Assembly (NCBI GenBank): GCA_012516015.1
Contig: JAAYXG010000463.1
Coordinates: 1 to 6,169 of the forward strand
From: Lysobacteraceae bacterium
Lineage (GTDB): Bacteria; Pseudomonadota; Gammaproteobacteria; Steroidobacterales; Steroidobacteraceae
Direction of reading: 5' to 3'
DNA length: 6,169 bases
In this document: positions 1 to 5,594 of the stretch, one piece after another
Layout of the letters: each line of letters starts with the position of its first letter
Position numbering within the stretch: position 1 is the first letter of the stretch
Translations under genes and position numbers: made by a program
The notes under the pieces: model-generated
The model's database searches: none
The model's input: the letters and a program-made list of their open reading frames with translations, nothing else
Told to the model about the DNA's origin: nothing

Positions 1-104
1 ACGCGAATCGCTCCGCGCAGTACGCCTTGAGTCTGTCGTTCGGATTCGGCGGGAGCAATTGCGTGCTCGCATTGGCGGCGGACGATGCGAAGGTGAGCGG
101 GTGA
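1..104 (+). CDS. beta-ketoacyl-ACP synthase, C-terminal end (5' truncated by window)
   Basis: Only the last 33 residues are in the window, read from base 3 to a TGA at 102-104. They include SLSFGFGGSN (near the start of the visible part) followed by CVLALA. SFGFGGSN is the glycine-rich C-terminal signature of FabB/FabF-type condensing enzymes, which lines the active site after the second catalytic histidine. In the family these enzymes catalyse decarboxylative Claisen condensation of malonyl-ACP with an acyl chain. The next gene, a KS-like protein lacking a cysteine nucleophile, begins two bases after this stop. That suggests this is the catalytic KS of a KS/chain-length-factor pair, as with ApeO and ApeC in aryl polyene clusters. 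The family call is firm. Which of the cluster's several ketosynthases it is cannot be decided from 33 residues. Confidence 0.85.
   Translation, partial: ANRSAQYALSLSFGFGGSNCVLALAADDAKVSG
90..97 (+). promoter_or_regulatory. ribosome binding site that decides the start of the chain-length-factor-like gene
   Basis: The purine-rich AAGGTGAG lies nine bases before the ATG at 107, which is normal Shine-Dalgarno spacing. A GTG at 101, overlapping the upstream stop as GTGA, would be only three bases away and is a poorer choice. The site lies inside the last codons of the ketosynthase gene, so translation of the two genes is probably coupled. Confidence 0.55.
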
Positions 105-106
105 CG

Positions 107-916
107 ATGCAAGACTTGCCGACGCTGTATCTCGAAGGCATCTCGCTCTGGTCTCCCCGCACGCCGGACTGGCAGCAGGCGAAGCGCGTCATTCGCGGCG
201 AATGCGCGCCGCACGCGACGAAGTCGCCTCGCCCGAGCACGACGCTACTGCCTCCGACGGAACGCCGCCGCATTCCGGACACGGTCGCGATTGCGCTCGA
301 AGTCGCCGCGCGCGCATGCGAGATGTCGCAGCGAGATCCAGCGGAGCTGCCGTCCGTGTTCGCATCGACGCACGGCGATACGGCAATCAGCGATTACATG
401 TGCGCGACGCTTGCGGCTACGCCGAACCTGATCTCGCCGACGAAATTCCACAACTCCGTACACAATGCGGCGGCCGGTTATTGGACGATCGCAGTACGAA
501 GCTTTGCGCCCTACACCGCCCTCAGCGCGTACGAGAACACGTTCGCGAGCGGGTTGCTCGAGGCGGCTATGCAAGCGGTCTGCGAGCGCTCGCCCGTGCT
601 GTTCGTAGCCTACGACATCGAGGCGGTCGGTCCCCTCGCGACGATATTGAATTGCTCGGGCTCGCTCGGTATCGGCATGGTGATCTCGACGGATGCGCCG
701 CGCAGCGGTGCGCGATCGATGCGTCTTAGAATGCGCGGCGCGCCAGCGGATGCGCGCGTGCAACCGACGCCCGCTTGCACGCCTGCGGCCGAGCTCGTTG
801 CCGGAAACACGCTGGCCGCCGCGTTCCCGTTCGTCGAGCGGCTCGCGATGGATGCGCCGGGCTCGGTGACGCTCGCGCTCGGCGCGCGTTGCGCGCTCGA
901 GATCGAGATTTCTTGA
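107..916 (+). CDS. KS-like chain-length factor (beta-ketoacyl synthase N-terminal-like, ApeC type)
   Basis: A 269-residue protein resembling the stand-alone beta-ketoacyl synthase N-terminal-like family (Ketoacyl-synt_2, PF13723). The clearest motif is SPTKFHNSVHNAAAGYW at residues 110-126, followed by the segment YENTFASGLLEA at 142-153. In active ketosynthases a cysteine sits in the nucleophile elbow of this region; here none is present between residues 100 and 158. The protein also stops before the second half of a normal KS fold, so both catalytic histidines are missing. It is therefore probably a non-catalytic partner of the KS encoded just upstream. In aryl polyene systems the ApeO-ApeC heterodimer plays this role and sets chain length. 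The ATG at 107 was chosen because of the AAGGTGAG at 90-97; a longer start at 59 would overlap the KS gene by 46 bases. The stop overlaps the next start as TGATG. Confidence 0.85.
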   Translation: MQDLPTLYLEGISLWSPRTPDWQQAKRVIRGECAPHATKSPRPSTTLLPPTERRRIPDTVAIALEVAARACEMSQRDPAELPSVFASTHGDTAISDYMCATLAATPNLISPTKFHNSVHNAAAGYWTIAVRSFAPYTALSAYENTFASGLLEAAMQAVCERSPVLFVAYDIEAVGPLATILNCSGSLGIGMVISTDAPRSGARSMRLRMRGAPADARVQPTPACTPAAELVAGNTLAAAFPFVERLAMDAPGSVTLALGARCALEIEIS

Positions 917-2520
917 TGGACGGAGGAGCCGCGCGGCTCGCGATCGTCGGCGGAGGCTTGGCAGGGCTGACGCTTGCGATTCAGTTGCGGCGAGCGCTGC
1001 CCGATCTCGATATTCACGTCTTCGAGCGCAGGCGCCATCCCGTTCCCGAGGCGGCGTACAAGGTCGGCGAATCGACGGTCGAAATCGGCGCGAACTACTT
1101 CGACACCGTTCTGGGTCTCGCGGAACACCTAGCGACTCGACAACTGAAGAAGTTCGGATTTCGTTTCTTTTTCTCGGACCGCCGCGTGGATGTCGATGCG
1201 ACGCTCGAGCTTGGCGCGAGCCGGTATCTCGCCGCGCCCGCGTATCAGCTCGACCGGGGCATTTTCGAGAACTACCTTGCCGAGCATGCACGTTCGCTCG
1301 GCGTTCGCTTCGTCGACGGCGCGGTCGTTCGTGCGGTGGAGCTCGGGCCGGATGCGGTGCCCCATGTGGTGCGCTACGAATGCGGCGGACAACAATGCGA
1401 GCTCCAGGCACGCTGGATCGTGGACGCCTCGGGTCGTGCCGGTCTGCTGAAGCGCAAGCTCGGTCTCGCACAAGCCAATGCGCACGATGTGAATGCGGTG
1501 TGGTTTCGGATCGGTGCGCGCGTCGACATCGACGAATGGTCCACGAGCAGCGCTTGGCGGACGCGCTGTACCCCGCCGAATCGTTGGTTGTCGACCAATC
1601 ACCTTTGCGGCGAAGGCTACTGGGTCTGGCTGATCCCGCTCTCGTCTGGATCCCATTCGGTGGGCATCGTGTGCGACGCGAAGCTGCACCCGCTCGAAGG
1701 CATGAATAGTTTCGAGAAGGCGCTCGAATGGCTGTACGTCTATCAGCCGCGGCTCGCGATCGACATCGAAGGCAAGCGCGAGCGCTTGCAGGACTTCGCG
1801 TTTCTGCGCGACTTTTCGTACGGTTGCAAGCAAGTATTCTCGGCCGATCGCTGGGCGCTCACCGGCGAAGCGGGTTTGTTTCTGGATCCCTTCTACTCGC
1901 CGGGCAGCGACTTCATCGCGATCTCAAACACATATATCACGGATCTGATCAAGCGGGATCTCGGCGGCGAGCCGTTCGCAGGCCGCGCACACCTCTATCA
2001 GCAGCTCTACTTCTCGTTCTACGAGAGCGCGCTCGCGCTGTATCAAGACCAGTACGCGATGTTCGGCGATCCGGAAGTGTTCCCGACGAAAGTCATCTGG
2101 GACTACACCTACTACTGGGGCATCTTGTGCCAACTGTTCTTCCAACGTCGCTTGACGGACGTCGCGAACATCTCGCGTTTGTCCAACGAGCTGAACCGAT
2201 GCAAGGCGCTCAATGTCGCGATGCAGGCATTCATGCGCGAATGGTCGCGGAAGAGCGCGAAGCGCAATGCTTCGGTCATGCTCGATCAAGCCGCGCTGCC
2301 GTGGTTCTCCGAGCTCAACCGCAGCCTGCTGGATCGGCTCGACGACGAAGGCTTCCGTGTACGCATCAGACAAAACGCCGCGCTTCTGGAGAGCCTCGCA
2401 GCGCAGATCGTTGCGCGAGCGCGCCAGCAGGCGCCGGCGTTGGGCGCAAATGGAATCGATTCGCTACTCGCGAACTGCCGCGTCGACAAAACGCCCTTGC
2501 TGTTTGCATCCGCGGCGTAG
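916..2520 (+). CDS. FAD-dependent oxidoreductase, tryptophan-halogenase-like
   Basis: A 534-residue flavoprotein. The FAD-binding Rossmann motif is GGGLAG at residues 12-17, and E37 ends the second strand where it should contact the ribose. KVGEST follows at 49-54, as in flavin-dependent halogenases and related monooxygenases. W236-V-W-L-I-P241 fits the WxWxIP signature of that superfamily. K79 in QLKKFGFRFFF lies where halogenases carry the lysine that handles hypohalous acid, though I place it by eye. The second FAD motif is GEAGLFLDPFYSPG at 317-330. The C-terminal 200 residues are helical and aromatic-rich (WDYTYYWG at 395-402). Length matches halogenases (500-550). The gene starts at the TGATG overlap with the chain-length-factor gene, with only a weak RBS, so coupling is likely. 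Probable role: oxidising or halogenating the aryl or polyene group. Non-halogenating members also share WxWxIP, so halogenation is inference. The reading frame is open upstream to 775, but that part overlaps the previous gene and precedes the Rossmann fold. Confidence 0.8.
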   Translation: MDGGAARLAIVGGGLAGLTLAIQLRRALPDLDIHVFERRRHPVPEAAYKVGESTVEIGANYFDTVLGLAEHLATRQLKKFGFRFFFSDRRVDVDATLELGASRYLAAPAYQLDRGIFENYLAEHARSLGVRFVDGAVVRAVELGPDAVPHVVRYECGGQQCELQARWIVDASGRAGLLKRKLGLAQANAHDVNAVWFRIGARVDIDEWSTSSAWRTRCTPPNRWLSTNHLCGEGYWVWLIPLSSGSHSVGIVCDAKLHPLEGMNSFEKALEWLYVYQPRLAIDIEGKRERLQDFAFLRDFSYGCKQVFSADRWALTGEAGLFLDPFYSPGSDFIAISNTYITDLIKRDLGGEPFAGRAHLYQQLYFSFYESALALYQDQYAMFGDPEVFPTKVIWDYTYYWGILCQLFFQRRLTDVANISRLSNELNRCKALNVAMQAFMREWSRKSAKRNASVMLDQAALPWFSELNRSLLDRLDDEGFRVRIRQNAALLESLAAQIVARARQQAPALGANGIDSLLANCRVDKTPLLFASAA

Positions 2521-2532
2521 GAGAAGAGATCA

Positions 2533-2574
2533 TCTCGCAAAGGCGCCAAGCATGCGAAGCTCGCCAAGTGTAAG
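2533..2574 (+). repeat. intergenic repeat copy 1 (TCTCGCAAAGGCGCC type)
   Basis: This begins TCTCGCAAAGGCGCCAAG and ends GTAAG. It is a diverged relative of the copy at 2586-2618, sharing the TCTCGCA start, the following AG-CGC pattern and the TAAG end. It starts 12 bases after the stop of the flavoenzyme gene. It pairs loosely with the inverted copy at 2690-2715 as the outer arms of a nested inverted repeat. Similar TCGCAAAGRCGC sequences occur as dispersed intergenic repeats in many bacteria. Confidence 0.6.
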
Positions 2575-2585
2575 AACAAGAAGAT

Positions 2586-2618
2586 TCTCTCGCAGAGACG
2601 CAGAGACGCGGAGGTAAG
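2586..2618 (+). repeat. intergenic repeat copy 2 (CGCAGAGACGC type), left inner arm
   Basis: The 27 bases at 2587-2613 are the reverse complement of 2650-2676 with two differences (25 of 27 match). The unit contains CGCAGAGACGCAGAGACGCG and ends GGTAAG, the same end as copy 1 and, in reverse, copy 4. It forms the left inner arm of the near-palindrome in the intergenic region. Confidence 0.8.
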
Positions 2619-2683
2619 AAGGAAAAAGATCATCTTTCCTCCTTCAGATCTCTGCGTCTCCGCGTCTCTGCGAGAGTATTTTT
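2587..2683. terminator. probable bidirectional terminator between convergent operons
   Basis: The inner repeat pair forms a near-palindrome of about 90 bases with arms of roughly 45, centred near 2631. It could fold into one long hairpin in RNA from either strand. On the plus strand the hairpin is followed by TATTTTT at 2677-2683. On the minus strand the bases after it are T-rich (AATCTTCTTGTTCTT). It lies between two converging genes, 66 bases after one stop and about 30 bases from the other. Termination is inferred from position and structure; the hairpin is much longer than a typical intrinsic terminator. Confidence 0.55.
2641..2676 (-). repeat. intergenic repeat copy 3, right inner arm (inverted)
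   Basis: This is the inverted partner of copy 2, with 25 of 27 bases complementary over the outer part of the arm. The complementarity continues less perfectly through CCTTC towards the centre, where AAAGAT and ATCTTT flank a single base at 2631. The two A/G differences from copy 2 are exchanged between the two AGACGC units. Confidence 0.8.
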
Positions 2684-2689
2684 CCAACT

Positions 2690-2715
2690 CTTACCTTCGC
2701 GCGTTTGCCGAGAGT
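2690..2715 (-). repeat. intergenic repeat copy 4 (inverted, diverged)
   Basis: Read on the minus strand it starts ACTCTCGGCAAACGCGCG and ends AAGGTAAG, a degenerate relative of copies 1 and 2 in the opposite orientation. It touches the first base of the TAA stop of the leftward gene at 2715-2717. It forms the outer right arm of the nested arrangement. Confidence 0.5.
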
Positions 2716-5594
2716 TATTCTTCTTTCCGCGCATGACTTTCCTGCAATACGACAGCAGCTCGGCCTTGCGCGAGCAGTTCGTCGCGATGCGTAATGCGGA
2801 AAGCGTATTGCAGGCTCGTCGCGCTCGTCTGTAAGCACTGTGCTTCGACGACGAGATCATTCGGCAGGTCGTCGATGTAGTCGCGCGCGAGCTGCACCGA
2901 GCGCAACGAGACCAGCATTCCCGGTGCGGCTTCTGTTTCATTCGCTCGCGACTTCAACGCACCGTGTACCGCCATCGCTTGCGCGCCGTATTCGCACAAG
3001 TGCACTGCGCGCAGTCGTCCGTTCGATCGCAATGGGTTGTCCGGCGAGCGATGCGTCGCCGTTGCCAAGCGAATCTCCTCGTCCGTCCACGACTCGATCC
3101 GCTCGAGGAGACACATCGTGCCCGAGTGGGGGATGAGCTCTGCGGGGCTCGGGGCGTGGGGCTCGGGGCTTGGGTAAGAGCACGTCTCGGCGAGAGTTTC
3201 TTGCTTCGTGCGCGAGCCCCAAGCAGCTAGCCGTGAAGTCTTCTCCGTGTTCTGGGCCATGCCCCGAGCCCCACGCCCCGACGCCCGACTAATCATCAGG
3301 GCCAACAGAAAGTTGCAAACGACGCCTAGCGACACGGTGACGCCGATGGCCTGCAGGACGGGAATCGACGATGTCGCGAGCAACGCGAAGACGAGCAAGG
3401 TCGAGAGCGCGCACACGATCACGGCGTGCAGGGTGCGCCGTTGCTCGAGCCGATCGCCGCCCGCGTGTTCGAAGAAGAGCGCGTAATCCAATCCCAATCC
3501 TGCAGCGAGCATCAGCGCAATCAAGTGGAACAAGTTGAGCGATGTTCCGCTCGCCTGCAGCACGGCCAGCACCACGAGCGTCGTCAGCACCATCGGCGTC
3601 ATGACGCGGTAGATGCGCTGCCAGCTCCGCAGCGCGAGCGCCACGACGGCGATGAGCAGCAACGCGGCAGCCGCGAGACTCCATAGGATGTGTGTCCGCT
3701 GCTTCGCGACGAGGGATTCCGAGGCGCCCTTCATGTCGAGGAGCAGCACGTCCGCATGCGACTGCGCAAGCTCATGTACCGCTTGCGCATCGCGCACGTC
3801 GTTGAGCGTCACGAGCGTGCGAGTCGAGCGCTCATCGCGCGTGAACAGCAAATCCAAATTCGCGCCGAGCGCCGTCTCGCGCAGGTCATCCGGCGTGAGC
3901 GGTGCGAGCTGCTTCGCCGCGAGGACATCGTCGACGAACGGCTCGAACACGTTGGCGCGAAAGCCCGTGCCCGCACGAGCCTCTGCGAGGGCGTGGCGAA
4001 GCGTACCTTCGTCCGGCAACGCTTGCTGTCGCGCGAGCTGCGTTCGCACCGAAGGCAGGTAGCGTGCCGCGTGGTCGAACCCGCCGATTGCACCCGCTTG
4101 CGCAAGCGCTCGAAGCTCGGGCGTCAGATCCTCCAGACGCGCGAGCGCGAGTTCATCGTCTTGCGCCGTCACGACGAGCAGGTAGCGCACGTCGGCGGCA
4201 CCGAGCGCGCCACGCAGCGCCTGATCTTGGATCAGCAGCTCTCTTGGTATCGGGGTGAGCTTGCTGAGATCGTCTTCCCAGAGCGGCGTTCGGCTGACCG
4301 CGATCGCGAGCACGGATCCGAGGGCGAGCCCGACGGCAAGGAGTGGCCTGCGAGGCAGCGCTTCGATCGCGCGCCAGAGCGCGCTCAGGCGTTTCGATTC
4401 GCCGTGATCGCTCGTGGCCGGCCCCATGAGTCGCGGCAAGATAAAGCGCGTCGTGAGGCCGGCTGCCGCCAGTCCCGCGATCGTGAAACAAGCGAGTTGT
4501 TGCAGCCCCGTGACGCCCGAGAAGAAAAACGCGAGGTACGCGATGCACGTACTCGCGACGCCGGTTGCAAGGGTCGGCCACAGCGCTCGAACCGATTCGA
4601 GCGCGGGGATTTGCTTGCGCCAGTGGCTCAAGACGTGAGCTGGATAGTCTTGCGCGACACCGATGAGCGTGAATCCGAACGCGAGCGTAATGCCATGTAC
4701 CGTGCCGAAGAAGAAGCTCACGCTCGCCAAGCCGATGAGGCCTGCGCTCGCAAGCGGCAAGACGCAAAGCCAAATTGCCTTCGCGCGGCGATAGGCAACG
4801 AGGACGAGCGCGATCAGGCCGATCGTCGCCGCGGTTCCGAGCCGTCCCGCTTCGCTGCGTGTGCGTTGCTCCATCAGCACGGTGAATTGGCCGGTGCCGC
4901 TGATCGTGAGCGCATAGCGTCCATCGGGATCGATCGCGGCGTGCGCAGCGCGCAGCGCATCGATCGCGGCGCGCTGGTTTTGCGAGTCGAAGGCGGGTGC
5001 CAGCGTTTCCGCGAGCAAGAGCGCGTGTTCGCCCGCACGATCGAACCACACGTCATAGAGGCGATTCGGTTCCTGCGCGGGTTGCCAGCGCTGCAGCACG
5101 TTCAACAGCTCGAGCGTCGGATCTCGCGGCAGCCACGGCTCCAGGAACGCGCCCGCGGGCGATGCCAGATCGCGCGCGCGCGCCTGGATCTCGCTGCGCA
5201 AGTACGCGGCGTCGAAGGCGTGCTCGTCGAGCGTGTCGGACAATAGATAGCGATAGGGGAGGAGCGAATCAGGCAAGGTATCGAGCGAAAGCTCTCCATT
5301 CGCTACGAATCGAAAGAAGGGTTCGTTCTCGAGCGCCGCGCGCAATTCACGCGATGCATCCGCGAGCTCCTGCGCGGACGCGCCGCTCAACGCGAGCACG
5401 AGCACGCGGGATCCCGCGCCTTCTCCGATCTCCTCCACGAGCAGGCGCTCCTCGGCCGTCGTCGGATTCGGTAAAAACAGTCTGAGGTCGGTTCCGATCT
5501 CGAGCTCGCGGTGCACGAGAAACGCGAGGACGGCGAGGACTGCGATCCAGGCAACGAGAAGCGAAGCGCGTATGCCGACCCGGATGGAGCTCAT
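2715..5594 (-). CDS. MMPL/RND-family exporter fused to C-terminal ApeP-type hotdog dehydratase
   Basis: A 959-residue protein in one uninterrupted frame. Residues 1-767 form a complete MMPL (RND-superfamily) exporter: helix 1 at 9-28, periplasmic loop 30-250, helices 2-7 at about 253-434, second periplasmic loop 436-634, helices 8-12 at 635-766. The proton-relay Asp-Tyr pairs are D316-Y317 (in GVAQDYPAH) and D703-Y704 (in GLGLDYALFF). Residues 770-817 are a linker of no recognisable fold. Residues 818-959 are a hotdog dehydratase of the ApeP type: ELIPHSGTMCLLER at 819-832, THRSPDNPL at 847-855 and E868 in EYGAQAMAVHGAL. Aryl polyene clusters normally encode exporter and dehydratase separately. 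Both ends of the 12-helix pump face the cytoplasm, so the dehydratase would sit where acyl-ACP chains are made. The ATG at 5594 overlaps the upstream stop as ATGA, has no clear RBS, and directly precedes helix 1; the frame is open to 5723 but that part overlaps the LolA-like gene. Confidence 0.88.
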   Translation of the reverse strand: MSSIRVGIRASLLVAWIAVLAVLAFLVHRELEIGTDLRLFLPNPTTAEERLLVEEIGEGAGSRVLVLALSGASAQELADASRELRAALENEPFFRFVANGELSLDTLPDSLLPYRYLLSDTLDEHAFDAAYLRSEIQARARDLASPAGAFLEPWLPRDPTLELLNVLQRWQPAQEPNRLYDVWFDRAGEHALLLAETLAPAFDSQNQRAAIDALRAAHAAIDPDGRYALTISGTGQFTVLMEQRTRSEAGRLGTAATIGLIALVLVAYRRAKAIWLCVLPLASAGLIGLASVSFFFGTVHGITLAFGFTLIGVAQDYPAHVLSHWRKQIPALESVRALWPTLATGVASTCIAYLAFFFSGVTGLQQLACFTIAGLAAAGLTTRFILPRLMGPATSDHGESKRLSALWRAIEALPRRPLLAVGLALGSVLAIAVSRTPLWEDDLSKLTPIPRELLIQDQALRGALGAADVRYLLVVTAQDDELALARLEDLTPELRALAQAGAIGGFDHAARYLPSVRTQLARQQALPDEGTLRHALAEARAGTGFRANVFEPFVDDVLAAKQLAPLTPDDLRETALGANLDLLFTRDERSTRTLVTLNDVRDAQAVHELAQSHADVLLLDMKGASESLVAKQRTHILWSLAAAALLLIAVVALALRSWQRIYRVMTPMVLTTLVVLAVLQASGTSLNLFHLIALMLAAGLGLDYALFFEHAGGDRLEQRRTLHAVIVCALSTLLVFALLATSSIPVLQAIGVTVSLGVVCNFLLALMISRASGRGARGMAQNTEKTSRLAAWGSRTKQETLAETCSYPSPEPHAPSPAELIPHSGTMCLLERIESWTDEEIRLATATHRSPDNPLRSNGRLRAVHLCEYGAQAMAVHGALKSRANETEAAPGMLVSLRSVQLARDYIDDLPNDLVVEAQCLQTSATSLQYAFRITHRDELLAQGRAAVVLQESHARKEE
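2718..3143 (-). other. ApeP-type 3-hydroxyacyl-ACP dehydratase domain of the fusion protein
   Basis: These 142 residues (818-959) match the length of a stand-alone ApeP-like dehydratase, which removes water from 3-hydroxyacyl-ACP during polyene extension. PHSGTMCLLER at the start corresponds to PHRxPFLLVDR of FabZ. E868 in the central helix corresponds to the FabZ catalytic glutamate. The FabZ GHFPG histidine is replaced by SNGR near 857-860; the nearest upstream candidate is H848. This absence seems usual for the ApeP branch, but I cannot align it here. Confidence 0.78.
3149..3169 (+). repeat. left arm of 21-bp perfect inverted repeat (GGGGCTCGGGGC type)
   Basis: The 21 bases are the exact reverse complement of 3261-3281. 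Each arm is built of short C4/G4 units (GGGGCGTGGGGCTCGGGGC), so it may belong to a dispersed low-complexity repeat family. The loop is 91 bases. A shorter partial match, CGAGCCCCA, lies inside the loop near 3222-3231. Confidence 0.85.
3261..3281 (-). repeat. right arm of 21-bp perfect inverted repeat
   Basis: This is the exact reverse complement of 3149-3169. It lies within the coding frame just after the last exporter helix (codons for residues 772-778) and directly next to the in-frame ATG at 3260. Confidence 0.85.

Larger units (their letters stand above)
3144..3287 (-). other. linker of the fusion protein, encoded by repeat-like DNA
   Basis: This stretch encodes residues 770-817, rich in Gly, Arg, Ser, Pro and Ala, between the last exporter helix and the dehydratase fold. 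Its two ends are the arms of a 21-bp perfect inverted repeat (3149-3169 and 3261-3281). The middle holds GAACACGGAGAAG on the minus strand, which resembles dispersed CACGGAGA-type repeats. The composition and repeat content look like intergenic DNA that stayed open in one frame. The only in-frame ATG before the dehydratase motif is at 3260-3258 (residue 779). It has no good RBS and would give a 181-residue protein with a 39-residue unexplained leader. Confidence 0.6.

Noticed and set aside
245..1471. Long open frame of 408 codons on the minus strand
   Set aside because: It lies opposite the KS-like and flavoenzyme genes, is extremely rich in arginine, and has no recognisable motif. Antisense frames stay open by chance in GC-rich DNA.
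1728..2573. 281-codon plus-strand frame overlapping the flavoenzyme
   Set aside because: The frame shifted by one from the flavoenzyme encodes an arginine-rich sequence and runs on into the repeat region; no motif supports it.
2533..2715. Possible CRISPR array
   Set aside because: The four units are inverted relative to each other, diverged and without regular spacers; they fit an intergenic palindromic repeat instead.
2630..2941. Small minus-strand frames across the repeats and dehydratase end
   Set aside because: They run through repeat DNA and a shifted frame of the dehydratase, which itself has a clear family match.
3258..3260. Separate dehydratase start at the in-frame ATG after the exporter
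   Set aside because: No clear Shine-Dalgarno precedes it, the next 39 residues match no fold, and no stop ends the exporter frame upstream. A secondary internal start cannot be excluded.
4153..5049. 298-codon minus-strand frame inside the exporter
   Set aside because: It is a same-strand shifted-frame shadow of the exporter, with no domain and no RBS.
3690..5246. Long open frame of 518 codons on the plus strand
   Set aside because: It is antisense to the exporter, whose transmembrane and Asp-Tyr motifs are clear. The translation is an Arg/Glu-rich low-complexity shadow.
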